Positions 35,301 through 50,300 of a stretch of DNA of 64,000 nucleotides are shown in pieces (position 1 is the stretch's first letter; each line of letters starts with the position of its first letter). The DNA is from Amphiura filiformis. Its lineage: Eukaryota > Echinodermata > Ophiuroidea > Amphilepidida > Amphiuridae. The position numbers and the translations under genes were made by a program. The stretch is from NCBI RefSeq assembly GCF_039555335.1, contig NC_092635.1:50426052-50490051 (forward strand), given 5' to 3'. A model generated the notes under the pieces. It did no database searches. It was not told where the DNA came from and saw nothing but the letters and a program-made list of their open reading frames with translations.

Positions 35301-38300
35301 AGTCCATTATCATGTTTGTACATAAATAAACCAAGTTCAAATGTATACATATCCCTGACACTTAAAGTATTATACCTAATCAGTAAGGGATTTGTGCTAC
35401 TTCTATAATCACTTGCACTTATAATACTGAAGTGCCCTCTTTTGAATTTTAAAAAGATCATTTATGTATGATGAACATGCACATCCCCAAGCTAAGATAC
35501 CATAATTGATATACGGTAATATCAAAGAGCAATACAATGTATATAACGCCTCATGTGGGAGGAAGTTTTTTAATTTATTAATGATACCGACATTTCTTGA
35601 ACATGTTTTTACAATATTATCAATATGTTCTTTCCAAGTGATATTCTGGTCAATTTGTAGACCTAGAAACTTAGTGCTTGGCACTTTTTCAAGCGGTGTT
35701 CTTGAGTGCCTGTCAGAGTCAAGAAACAATTGCAAATTGTACTCAGGTTTTGTGTTCTTCTTGGTACCGAGTAACATATAATTCGTTTTTTAGCATTGAC
35801 AGATAATTTATTTACCTGGAACCATCTATTCACATTAATAAGCTCTTTGTTGAAGACCTCCTCAATAACATTAAACTGATTGTGAGAGTAAAATAAATTG
35901 GTGTCATCAGCAAATGAAATCACATCAAGTGACTCAGTAATTAAGTGAATATCGTTAACATATATAATGAAAAGTAGTGGACCCAGTATTGAACCTTGAG
36001 GCACACCGCAAGTAAGATTTTGCTGTTGAGATGGAACACCATTATAATAAACATATTGTTTTCTATTACTCAAATAATCTTCAAACCATCTGTGTGTAAT
36101 ACCTCTAAAACCATAGTGATAGAGTTTATCAAGCAATATTGTATGGTCTATAGTATCAAATGCTTTTGATAAATCTAAAAACACACCTGCTGTAAAATTG
36201 TCATTGTCAACAGCTTCAGTAATTTTGTTAACCAAGTCAATCACTGCCATATATGTGCTGTGATTTTTTCTAAAACCATACTGACGTTTATATAAAATGC
36301 GATGGTGATCTAAATATGACATGCATCTGTTAAATACAAGCCGTTCCAGAATCTTTGAGAAAATTGGTAAAACAGATACTGGGCGATAATTTGAAAACAA
36401 ATCATTATCATCCTTCTTATACAGTGGAATTACCTTCGCTACTTTAAAACTGTCAGGTATTTTACCAGTACAAATAGACTCGTTAAAAATTATCTGAAGT
36501 GGTTTTACTATCATTGGAGCAACTTTTTTATTATAAATGAACCAAGTCCATCATACCCTGGACTTTTGTTGGAGTTCAATCCATTGATTATTTTTAGGAT
36601 TTCGTGCTCAGTGATAGGTGTAAAAAACATGCTGTTGTTATGACTGATCTTACTCTTTGACAGATAATGCGAATAATCAATACCTGGAATACATTCAATT
36701 GATGAAGCCAAATTTGGACCTATGTTAACAAAGTAATTATTGAAGCCATTTGCAATGTCATTTGGATCTGTGTATACTTTATCATTATCACGAAATTTGG
36801 TGGTGAAGTTTGAACTTTTGTTTTTATTCAGTATATTTTTAAGTATTTTCCAGGTGTTCCTCATATTGTTTCTGTATTTATTTAGTTTATTTGTAAAGTA
36901 ACTTTTTTGGCTTTCCTGAGGAGTGAGTTTAATTTATTTCTGTATATTTTATACCGATCTTGCCTGGCAGTAGAACGATGTTTCAAAAAAGATTTATACA
37001 ATTTATTTTTATGGTTAATTGATTTTAAGAGTCCTTTTGTTATCCATGGAGAATGTGGTTCTTGATTTTTACGATTAATTTTTTTATTAGGTACGCATTC
37101 ATCATACAAGTCATTGAATTTAGATATGAAATTAGTATACATTGTATCCACCTCTTCGGTTAGAACGTCATTCCAATTAATTAATGAAAGTCTTTTTAAT
37201 AACAAATTTATATTATCATCCGTAACTTGTCTTTTATATTCAGTTTGAGTTTTACTAGGTGTAGCATTATTTCCATCTATTTTTATATTAGTGTTAGTAA
37301 AAATGGGAAAATGATCACTGATATCTACTACAAAGATTCCAGATTGGTGATTGGCACAACAATTATTCGTAATAATATTGTCAATAATAGTTGCAGATGT
37401 TCTGGTAATACGAGTTGGTTTATCAATTGTTGGGTAAAAACCATAAGAATAGATTGTACTCAAGTAATCACTAATAATTATGTTTATTGCTCTTTTCTTT
37501 AAGCAAATCAATATTATAATCACCCAAGAGATAGCCATACTCGGCAGTGGGGTTTGACTCCCACCCTTTTTATTTTACCCCCACCCTTTTTATTGAGGCA
37601 CCCTTTATACTGAAAATTCCTGACCCCCACGCTTTTTACTGAGGCACCCTTTATACTGAAAATTCTTGACCCCCACCACTTTTTGCTTTTTCCGCTATTT
37701 GTAAACTGACAAAGTCGCACACAATAATTATTTGGTTCGAAGTATCAAGTACGCCGAATTCTGCACCTATTTCACATGTGCGAGTCCGATGTTTTTCTCT
37801 CCAATAAGTTAATTGATACATTACGTGAACAATGCAAATTATATGTGAAAAACTACTACTGCACTGTAAAATAAGCATTTTAATGAATAACTGTACTTTT
37901 ATGGTGTTCAAATGTTGTTCTTGTCATGAAACTTGGCGACGCTGTGTTCAGCGACTATATCCTACTTCTTCCGTGCTGCTTCGCTCAATCAATTATGCAT
38001 GTTAATGGCGTCACTCATATACGATCAATGTAAAGAAAAAGTACAACGTCATGGAAAATCGGACATTTGCATATGACGTAGGTGTTTTGGCAGCGCTTCC
38101 GGGGGGAGGATATTGTGTACATTGCACTGGATTCACGTAAACAAGCGCGAGCCTGCAGGCATCAAATGGAATTTTATCTTGCGACATAGTGTGCAAGTTT
38201 TGGTAATTTTTCTTGGAACTATGATTATTTTATCATTCAATAAAAATATACTGTAAGTTGGAAGAAGCCCCACGCTTTTTATTTTAATCCCACGCTTTAT

Positions 38301-41300
38301 ATCAGTCCACGCTTTTTACCCAAAAAGTTTAAACCCCCACGCTTTCACCAATTTTCAGAATTTCGAACCGGCACGCATTATAAAGCGTGGACTGCCGAGT
38401 GTGATAGCTGATTTTGTTCTCAGCTGAGCTGAGTTTGTTTAGAACATAATCAAACTCAGAGTTAAAAAGCTCAATACTATTTCCTGATGTTGGTGGTCTA
38501 TAGATTACTCCCACAATGATGTTCTTACTCTTTTCATTGTCAATTTCAACAAAGAATGATTCAAATGATGATGAATGAATTTCATTTAAATCAGATCTGA
38601 TCTTATATTTGATATCATTACTCACATACATACCTACACCTCCTTTGCGCATACCTTCTCTGTTTTTATAAACAAATTGATAACCAGGAAGCTTATAGTA
38701 TTCAGGTGGGGTACATTTAAAGTATGTTTCAGTCACAGCAATTATTGAGAAACGATGTTTACATACTTGCAATAGTGATTTCAATTCATCAAAATTTTTG
38801 TTCATGCTATTGATGTTCAACTGGAACATTGATAAACCATTATTAACCAAGTTGTTATTTACATTTGTGTTAAAGCTGTCAGATGTAAAGTACTTACAAA
38901 CATAATCTATATCACAACTAGCCGCATTAAAATCATCATCTTGACGAAGTGGATTAAAGCAGAGGTGATCAAAACTATTAGTGATATCAATATCCACTTG
39001 ATCATGTTCACCAATTGAATCAAAGCCTTGAATAGCATTATTGAAGTCATCATCATTATTGAAATGATTGAATGGGAAGCTTGCTCGAATGATACATTCC
39101 TACAATTCCAATTATTTGAAGCAAAGCCTTGGCTACCACTTCTTATACATACATCATGCATAAAGCAGTTACATATTATACAAGAAAAACTCACATCATT
39201 TATATTAACACAGTTGGAACAAATAATACAAGAATTGTGTGCACTTGTCATAAGGAAAAAAATATACAGATACTATTGTTTCACCAAAAATGTTACAAAA
39301 AAAAAAAAAAAAAACACCAATCAATATTAAAGTACAACATAAAGTAAATTTTGTGGAGACATCTTTTTGTCTCCGACAAGCAAATTATAATTTAAACAAT
39401 AATAATTAACCAAGAATGAATTAAAACAGTATGGTAACTCAATATGGGTATAGTAAGTATCAGGAAATTAAATAAGTAACAACAAAATTTAAAAAAATGA
39501 TAATCAGAGAGCAATTGATTTCAGTTGTAAAGAGGCCATTCAAAATCCAATCCAGGTCACTGAGTTATAAAGTTAAAATGATGTTTTTCAGACTTCAGAT
39601 AATAATAACATAAAGGCCTATATAACACGTGCATATTAGATTATCTTCAGCTCAGATGACAAAAGCAAAACAAGATATCCAATTATAGAATGAACTAATT
39701 ATGAGCTTATCACACAAGACACCAGTAGCATTGGATTAAGTTATATTGACAAATAACGACTTTGGTATGTGTATTGATGGTAATTACATATCATATTGCA
39801 AAACAAAATATAATTCAGATTAAAACAAAATTTTGTAAGGTAAGTATGCATGTTAAATGAAAATACACAATATACTTAGCATTATGCAAACAGCATTAAA
39901 AAAAAGAAGTGAGGGGAAGGGAATATGAGATTGCAGCACTGTACTCCAAAGGTTAAAATTAGGATGCAAAACCAAAAGGAGATGATAATGGGATCATAAC
40001 CAAAGTGAACTACTTTGTAGCACAGTGAAGCAAAAATGTTTCCCGGAATGACAACGCTCGGTCATCCGCGCTTTTATTGAAAACTGTATTGCAAACAGGG
40101 GCACCATAATAACAAAGAAACATATGTAAATGTTAAATGAAAAGTAGAACAACAGTAGTTACTGATATCCAAACAATTACTATTATGGATTATCACTGAA
40201 GTGAAAGTGAAATACCAATATAATATAACAGAGGTAGCATGCATGCATAAAAAGAAAATTTTTATCACAATTACATTTAAGTATTAAAATAGCTATTGAT
40301 ACCCATATAAACATGAGAAAAACATGAGAACAACAATAGTACCCAAAGAAAAAATATGGGAAGTTAATGATCGTGCTGTTCAACAAAATAGGAAATAAGG
40401 ACAAGTCATTGACTCAAGCAGACAGGTCAAGTAAGTGCCAGCAGAATGTATTACCAGCATAAAGATCATAAAAGGACATATAGACCTGTAGTGTCTGCTC
40501 AGTCAATGAACATAAATTAGGTGGAATCAGTCAATCATGCATGAAGTTGACATGATACAAGCAACAATCAATGATAAATCAGCTGGCATAATTCAAAACA
40601 AACTGGGCAGTGTATTGTGGAAGGATCTGGGAGTGAACAACCAATACATCAATTCCACTGTAATCAAATCAAAACAAATCAATAGAACATTCATTCAGAC
40701 CACATAACCAGGGAAGTGTTTACTGCTATTAAATTGTGATGAACATTAAAATGTATCAAAAAAAAAAAAAAAAAAAAAAGAACCCTGTGTAATTTGACAA
40801 CTTTCTTTTGATAATCATGATATGACTGATGAGCAAAACACATGAAACTAGAAAAGGTGAGCATCAAACCACTGAAAAAGAGACAAAAGCATCTAGTCAA
40901 GAAGACTTAGCTGAATGTGATGACAGTTCAATGAAATGCATAAAAGTCATATCAATTAAATACAAAATGAAAGTAACTTTAGTACTCAAAACCAACAAAA
41001 AATAAACAAATATATTACAAACTGGCGCAGTGAGTAGTGGAAGCATATATGACCAACAAAAAATAAATAAATCATTTTCACTGTGATCAATTCAAATCAA
41101 AATGCCTGACTATTCAACTAACAGAGGTGTTCACTGATACTAAAATGTAATGAACATAATATTGTATCAAAAAAACAAGACAAAAACAAAATTGAACAAC
41201 TTTCTTTTCATAGTAATGATGTGACTAATATACATTAGCAAAGTACAAGAACCTAGAAAAGGAGAGCATCAAACCTTTAACCTTTAATCTAACCATTGAG

Positions 41301-44300
41301 TCAATGAGACTTAGCTAAATGTGGTATCAGTTCAATGTATGCACAAAATGCATAAAAGTCACATCACTATACAATTTACAAAATGAAAGTGACTATATAC
41401 AATTTAATGAAAGAAACTCATGAAAAATAACTTGAATTATAGGCAACAAGAAATAAATACATGGGCATGAGTGTCAAAGCAAATTAAAGACAAAGCTTGA
41501 CTATGAATTTAGAAATTGAATGAAAGAAACCATGGTGACCTTGCTCAGCAAAACTGATGACAAATGTGAATTTAAAGCAAGTATGGTGTTCAAAATCAGA
41601 AACACAAACAGCACAGAGCATGGAGGATAATATACACCATAATTAACTCCAAAAAAAAGAACACTATCTGCTGCTTCAATTTCAAGTTCAAGCAGAGGAG
41701 GATGGACAATAACACACGTAGTAAACTGAACTTGTGTCATGAAGTCACAGAAAGTGATACAATTTGGATATCACCATGCATGCTTTAACTCAAAAAATAA
41801 TATATATACCAACAAAAAAAACCAAAATACATTGCATAGTGAAGATACGAAGTCATCAAATTGAATAAATAAACCATGATAAAACATATCGATCAAAGTA
41901 TAATGATCAAAACAATGTTAGCAGAATGCAGTGAAGTTCATGAGATCAACAGCAGTGATCAGTGCAGTGCCGAACTGCCGAAAAGTATAACAATGTTAAA
42001 GAAAATAAAATGATATTCAATCACACTGAATGTTATTATTACCGTGAACTCACGCGTTTGACGCTGGTGCCGATGTGTTGCTCTCCGCGTGATTTACTGC
42101 TCTACTGAACTGGTATGGTTGTCCATTTTTTCTTCTTTTTTCGGCGTAGAAACTGAGCTTTACACCGTTGTTGTATAGTTCTTTCACCTGTGTAGCCCAT
42201 CTTCTTTTTTCCAGTAGATCCGCTCTTGTTAGGTCATCAACAATATAACAGTTCTGATGTTTTAATGATGACTTTGCGTTCTGCATGACTCTGATTTTAT
42301 CGCGATAAGATAGCACCTTTACGAGAATGTGAGGCGACTTGTTATTGCTGCCGCGCCCGTCTCTGTGGGCTCGCTCTATGGTGGTATTGTCCATTTCAAA
42401 GTGCGTAGCCAGAATGGAATCGGCTATCTCGATACAATCTTCATCTTGCGTTGCTGGAACTCCTACTATTCTGAAATTGTTCCTTCTGGAGAATCTCTCC
42501 TGCTTATTAATCAGGACGTCATGTAACTTCACCTGCTGTTTCAGATCGTCGATTTCATCCCTTAGATGTTTATTTTCTGCTTCAAGGGGGCCTACCTGAG
42601 ACTCTAGGCTGTCGATGCGCGAACTTTGGAACTCTGTGGATTTATTAAGTTCGGTTTCAAGCTTCTTCATACCTTTAAACAGTGCATCCAAGGTTTTCTG
42701 GACTTGTTTCTGAAAGTCACTGATGGAACTCTGTACATGGCTTTGAAGCTGTTTCAAAGTGGTGGCATCGCCAACAGGTGATGGTGTGGCAAGCACCGTC
42801 GATGCAGCAAGTTCGCTTGTTACAAATACGGGTAAGTCTGCCGAATTCAACGCCATACTAGCAGCGGCGTCATCAGTTGAAGATTTTGCCTTCTCTTGTC
42901 TGCTCATATTCCGGGTTTTGCTACCTTTTCTATCTTTGTTATGAGGCATTCTGGTTACAAAGGCATCACACAACAATAACTAAACACACATTACGAGAGT
43001 ATAATCAAATCTGCCGCGTAATGCTATGAATGATGATATTTTCATAATAATGCCTGCCCAGAAGTCAGAAGTGGTATACAACTGGTAGCCTCTAATTGAG
43101 CAAGTTTTGTGTGAATTCTCTGGTAATACATCAACCGTGAGTGTCACATATTAGGATAATAATGAGAAAAATATTATCTATTGTGTGATACCAAAAACTC
43201 ATCAACAATGAAAAAAATCGAGGGGATGATGTTGTCGATCGGGTTACGGATCTTTAATAATGAGGAATAATTTGTTGTGGTTGGTAACAAGATTTGAACA
43301 ATTTTGAAATTCAAGCCCTGTATATTTATGAAAGTTTGATGACCTTTCCCCACAATATTTGCCCCCCCCCCCCCCAGGTGGAAAGTGGCAACCTATCTGG
43401 CTCATCCACTTTCACTTTTATCTATAAATAGTAGTTTTTCCAAAATGTTGAATTTTCCAACAATTTTGGGGTATTTTAATAGGGGTTGTTGTGAAAAATA
43501 TAAGTCACAAATGTACACACCATCATTCTTGAGTAGCTCCAGTATCACCCATCTGTTGCTTGATTTTCTAGGTCTTCCTAAAGCAGTGAATGTGACCAGT
43601 GGACGTTTGATTCGAGCTAGTTATACAACACAACCTCTTGAGTTAGAACCAGATGATGTTATCTATACTGCGTTACCCATATACCACAGTGCCGGCTTCC
43701 AGATGGGGGTGTGTACTGCCATCAGAGCAGGTGAGTGAACATTGATTATCTGGCCTTGAAATTGATGAAGGCCATTGCCTCGTTTGCTCTTGGACTTCCA
43801 TTTGAGTATGGAATACACGTTAGGCCAAGTTACAAAAGTTTCTCATCCCGCCCGCTTCCTTTTTGGCTGCCACTTTTTAAAGTAAAAATGCAGAGAAAAA
43901 AACTTTTTCTTTAAATTTTTTCTTTTTGTATTTTCACTGAAGATTGTGTTAAGGCTGAAAAATGAAGAAAACATATTTAGAAACAATGTGTACATGGATT
44001 AAGGTGCAACTTTTCATATTTTTGTTCCTCTGACAAGTACATGTATAAGAGTTGAAAACCTCTCTTTAGTAGTGTCTTAAAATCAGTCAGACAGTCACTT
44101 TGACTTTGGCGCCCATCTTGGAAAAAACTAGCAAGTAGTAAAGACATGCCCTCTTCCTTTTTTTTCAAAAATCCTTTTTTTTTTACTTGGCCTTAGTTGT
44201 GACTGTGATAACTACTTGGATGTCAAAATCTGCAGGCCGATAAGTGAATTGCAATCGTGCAAAAAGAGACTCTGAATCAAATTTTATTCACCTCCTTTCC

Positions 44301-47300
44301 TTTAATTGAGATGTTTATAGCCACTGAAATCCAATTCTCCACTACTGGAGAAAAGAAATTGGTCTTTTTTTTTGTTGATAAGCTGTTCTACAGTTGTCAC
44401 ATTGTCAAATAGTCTGCATGCCATCGTTGAATTTACATAGAAATATCCCACTGTGGTTTGGACAAGAATTGTTCTTATTTTGTTTGATTTATTTTATTTT
44501 ATCATTATTATTTACTTAAAGGATGCACCGTTGCTATCGCTCCCAAGTTTTCCGCCAGCCATTACTGGGATGATGTGCGTAGATACAGAGCTACAGTAGT
44601 TCAGTATATCGGAGAACTATGCAGATATTTGTTAGCTCAACCACCGGTAAGATAAAACAGCACAATAGTCTGTTTAAAGCACATTGGTTTTTTTTTCTAC
44701 TCATAGAATTGAACTAAACTAAAAGCAGTTTTTGGAAACACATTGAATAAAAGTGCATGCTACCTGATGCACCATAATCAATTATAAAACTCCTTTTTTC
44801 CAAGATCATCTTATGGTAAATTAAATTTGCATTTGGATTGTTCTCATGATTCTTGATATTCATAACTAGTAAAATATTTGTTACAAACATGTACAAATGA
44901 CAATTAGTATGACTGTGACCTTTAATCAGCTGAAATCTGATAAACTGAGATTACAAGTACTCACATGGGCCTTATCAAAAACTTTATTCCTCTTTATCTT
45001 GAATGTAAATTATGGAAGTTATCAGCTAAGTGTATCAATGCTGGTGACAAACTTCTTTTATCTTGTTTGTTGTTAAAAGTTTCTGCAAGTTCAAGAAACT
45101 TTTGCATATTAAAGATACTGTAGTCAGTGTAGTGTATAATAGTGGTAATTTTCGTGCCTGTAATGTTTCGCGCTATGCTGATTTTGGGACTACTTTGCTT
45201 GTTTTTAAATTTTTGGGAAAAAAATACAAAATGCAAAGGTTTTTTTTTTTGTCACCTGACCTCTTTTGTGACCAGATCTGATCCAATCAGGTTAAAGTCG
45301 GTTCATAACTTTGCAACCAAGTATTCAAGAGACCTGGAAATTCAACATCAGTAAGTGTAGGTACTGAGCAAGTCAGTATTAGTAAAGGTAGGAACTCAAT
45401 TTTCAACATTTCCGACTTTAGCCTGAGTGGATCAGTTTGGGTCAAATTTAAATTTTAGGCAATACTGTTCTATGGCCCATTGTGATGCACATTTTTGCTC
45501 AGAACCATTATGCAAATTGTAATTTAATTTGAAATTTGGAAGATGGATATGGTGATAGGCCAGGCCTCTATGTGAGGTAAAAAATCCCGTATCAGGGACT
45601 CACTTTTGAAATGAGGTATCCAGCCGTCCAATGTTCTTCAAATATCCTTAAGAGCTTTAGAAGAGCTGTTTACACCAGTGGCAATTATAATGTAAAGTGT
45701 TAAGTGAATCAATCAGAGGTGCTAACAATTAATCTTATGCACGATATAATTCAGAGAAGGAGCAATCACTTTTGCTGCTCTCAAAAGACAGTGCCTGCCA
45801 TGTGAATAAATTGGACCAGCACCAAAAGAAGAACAAATTACATGCATGTAGAACTGGTGGGTAGTCATACAATACAGGACTTGATTTTTTGGTGCATGTT
45901 TGACCCATCATGTTCTAACCTATGAGTAATACCGAATGAATTACAAAGAGGGAGCCATGTTATGTATTGAGCCAATCAGAGATACGGTAAGAATAGTCAG
46001 TAGGGCTGAAGGGGATTAAAATTGCCCACAGATCTAAAAGCTCTGTTTTGATTGGTGACTCAGATGATCATATCAGTTAATTGACCAATCAGTGACTCTG
46101 TAAGAAAGGCAGATAGTGTATGTGGGGTTAACCATGTTATCTGTCATGTAGGAGTGAACCAAAATGACATCCAACATTAACATCTTAAAAAAATTTTTAA
46201 AACAAAACAAAACGCAGTGATTAATAGTGCGCTACACACTATAAGAAAGGAATAATGAGTTTCTACAAAATTGCTCAATGTATTTGATGACAACTGTTGT
46301 GTATACTTTGTTTATGTTACAGCGGGTTGATGACGGAAAGTATGCGCATAAAGTACGGTTTGCTTTGGGCAATGGATTACGTCCAGACATTTGGGCTGAA
46401 TTCCAGAAACGATTCAACATTGAACATATCCGAGAATTCTATGCTGCCACCGAAGGCAACTTTATTTTGATGAATCTGGACGACAGAGAGGGATCTGTAG
46501 GAAGGTATCCTAAACTTGTACATGTAAGTTATGGGTCCACATCACAGAATTAAAACCAGAAAACCCGGACTCTGGGTGGAAAATCGATCAATTGTGTGCA
46601 AATTAATACAAATCGGTGTGTTATATATATGTAATAGCCAGATGGTAAATGCATGATGGGAAAGTGGACGATGGAGAAGTCTATGTTACCTTAAGATATT
46701 GTCTTTCTTTCTTTCTTTCTTTCTTTGAGTTTAATGGCGCCTTCAGCTACTATGGCTATTTGCGCCAGTTACATAATCTCCAGCATCCAGTACCTTCAAA
46801 CAAAACCTTAATAAAAAACAAGCTAGCACATGGAGCTAGTGAGTTAGGATTTATACAAATTACAGCATTGTCTTCAAACATTTAATATTACATCACCATT
46901 ACTACACATTTAAGTTGTTATTTTAAAACAATAATGTATATATGTTGTAATGTAAAAGGTGAAAAATAAACCTTTTACCAAAACATTTCCTGTACACTTA
47001 CCACACCTGAACTATACACTATGTACATAAGATGCATCCTGACTCACAGAGCCAGGTCACAAATCTCAACAAACTCCAAAACCTCCCCTATTGGTGGACT
47101 TGATCCACCTAAAAGCCCTTTCAAAGAAAAAACAACTCCCAAGTTCTCAACCTTTTCCCTTAGTTCAGCCCTTTGCCTGCTATACTTACGACAACCTAAT
47201 AAGAAATGTTCAACTGTATCTAACACATGACAGACCTCACAACGACCATTCGGGTACTTGCCTACCAGGAAAAGAAAATGTTTGAGGGACCTGCATACAC

Positions 47301-50300
47301 CAAAACGCAGTCTGTGTAACGTTACCTCATGTTTTCTGTTAACTGACCAGTAGTGCATTTTGTATGACACCTCCGGACAAATTTGTTTCAGTGTATTGTT
47401 TGCATTGTATGTATTCCAGTGCTTTTGCCATTCCAATTTGAGTTTATTTTTCAAAATATGTTTAACCTCCGATTTATTCAACTTAAGTTGCACATCAACT
47501 ATTTTTCTAACAGAAGCTTTCTTCATAACCCATTCATTTCCAAACAAACCACAATGTGCCGGCACCCAAACAATGCATACCGCCATCCCTTGATCATAAA
47601 TAGAGAAAATCAGCCTTTGAATTTCTACAATAATCTTATTACCTGCATCAAAAGTATTTACTGCCAGAATAGCACCCATACAATCACTTAAAATACAAGT
47701 ATCCAATGGTTTCACTTCATCAATCCATAACAACGCCATTAAAATAGCCACTAATTCAGCAGAAAAAATAGAAATACCAGAGGGAAGCCTAAACCCTTGG
47801 AATATTTGAATGACGGAACAACAAAACCACATCCAACATGTCCAACACTAGACTCGACCGACCCATCTGTATATATGTGCAAAGCCGCACAGTATTTTGA
47901 GTTTATCTCCTTAACAGCCATTTCTCGTTTTTCAGCAACGTCCATGTCTTTGTGTAACATTGTGTGAATATTTGTTGAAATATGTATATTTCTATAGTCC
48001 CAATATGGTATTGTTGAGGGTTTATTTGAAAAAATCTGCCATTGTATTTCTTGTATCCAAACCTCAAAAGGCAGACGCTGCCTTTTAGGCCGCACTCTCC
48101 CAGTGTAAAAATAATGTTTTTGCCAACAATCGGTGAGCAACTTTTCATTAGGATGGTTTTCATAACATCTTATTGCAATAGCATAGTTATTTGCTAAAAA
48201 ATCACGCCTCATATGCAGGGGTGGTTCCCTCACACTCAACTTGAAGTACAGTTAATGAGGTTCTGCAAACTGCACCTGCACAAATTTTAAGTGCTTTATA
48301 CTGGATACTATCAAGCTTCCTCAAAGAGTCATGGGATGCTGAGGCAAATGCCTCGCATCCATATTCAAGAATAGGTCTGATCATGGCCCTATATATACTC
48401 AGCAGCATTTTCCCATCAGCTCCCCATTCATTTGAGGAAATACATCTCAACAAATTAATTCTTTTTGACATCTCTCCGTACATGATTCACATGTTTAGCC
48501 CAGGTCAATTTTTCATCAAAATTTAAACCAAGAAACTTAGTGACCTCTTTAAATTTAACTGCCACCCCCGCAAGCTTCACCTCAATATTAGCCTTAATTC
48601 TTTTACGAGTAAAGAACACCCCCACTGTTTTCGGGACTGAGATCTTAAAGCCCCATCTCTTACACCAGCTGGAAATGTTATCCAAACTCTCCTGAACTTT
48701 TTTGGTAGCAAACTTTATGTTACGATTTGTCTTCCATACCGCCACATCATCAGCAAATTGCTACACCTGAACACCCTCCAAAATTGATGGGAGATCATTA
48801 ACACATACATTAAAAATCAGTGGACTAATAACACTTCCCTGAGGGACTCCATTTTCTATATTGAATTCATTTGATAAGACCCCATTCACCCTGACCTGTA
48901 TAATTCTGTTACTAAGGAAATCAATCCATCTCACTATACGACCTCTAACTCCTAACATCTGCAGCTTGATAATGGCCCCTTTGGGCCAGATCATGTCATA
49001 GGCTTTCTGAATATCTAGAAAAATGGCAATTGTACTTTCCTTATTTGCAAAACCTTTTTGTATTGATGATTCTAAACTGACTAAATGGTCAGTGGTTCGC
49101 CTCCCATGCCTAAAACCACTTTGCACATTACTTTTTTTTTAGCTTCAAGGAACCACATTAACCTCTTGTTAACCATTCTTTCCATAAGCTTACATAAGGT
49201 TGATGTCAGTGCTATTGGCCTATAAGACAATGGTTCGGTAGCACTTTTGCCTGGCTTCAACAGTGGAGTAAGAATTGCTTTTTTCCAAGCATCGGGACAT
49301 TGTGCTCTAATCCAGATTAAGTTAAACATAATGAGAAGAATCTGTTTAACGTACAGAGGAAAGTGTTTAATAATTTTGTTACTAATGCCATCTTTCCCCG
49401 GTGCGGTACATTTTGTTTTCCCAATAGCTGCTTCCAGTTCTGGCATTGTAAATGGTTCATTCAACATGGAATTCTCATCCTTCTCAAACTTAAATTGACT
49501 CTCTGCTTTCTCTTTGATCTTTCTAAAATCTTCCTCATAATTTTCTGTACTACTAACCTTGGCAAATGCCTTTCCAAGAAGATTCGCTTTATCCATTTCT
49601 GTCACTGCCATAGTCCCATCACTCTTTAAAATAGGAATGCTAGAGTAAGTTTTTGTTCTACTAATATTACGAACCTTCTACCACACTAATACCGGGAGGT
49701 ATTTGAACTAATTCCATCACAGAACTTATGCCAATCTGCAGCCTTAGCCATTTTGATAGCTCTACGAGCTGCCGCCCGCTTTTTCTTATACTCAATAAAA
49801 TCTTTTGGAGCCCATGTTCTACGCACAACTTTCAATGCTTCTTTCTTTTCACCAACTGCCCTTTCACAACTCTCATCCCACCACGGAACAGGGGATTTGT
49901 TATTTGATATAATTTTAGTTTTTGGAATGGTTGCCCCACACACTTGGTTTAATTGCAGTATAAACTTGTCATAAATCTCATCCACAGTTTTTGTGGCATC
50001 GGGTTTGCTTATTATTTCATGACAATCTTCATCAAACTTTGCCCAGTCTTTTTTTTAAAGGACCAAGTTGGGGTCCTAGCTCCCTGATTATAATACATTT
50101 TAACACCACTTTCAATCCATAGGGGTAAATGATCACTGCCCCAATTATCGTTCATAACCGACCAAGTGCACTTACCAGCTAACTCCCCAGAACAAAAGGT
50201 CAAATCAATACACGACATTTTGCCTGTACGTATGTCAAGCCATGTACCTGAACCATCATTTAAACATACCAAGTTGAAATTGTCCATAACTTCCTCAATT

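Larger units (their letters stand above)
34720..42989 (-). mobile_element. LINE of the jockey/CR1-L2-like group, two-ORF, ORF2 broken
   Basis: Read on the minus strand: ORF1 at 42949-42050, a 2.8 kb non-coding spacer, ORF2 from about 39250 to 35060, then a tail of ATGA units at 34720. ATTACGA occurs at both edges (34713-34719 and 42990-42996), a possible 7 bp target duplication. ORF2 has at least four frameshifts plus a DNA-element insertion, so this copy cannot move on its own. Clade assignment comes from motif appearance only. Confidence 0.75.

Noticed and set aside
42329..42944. Plus-strand frames opposite LINE ORF1
   Set aside because: Antisense shadows of a recognisable coiled-coil ORF1 protein.
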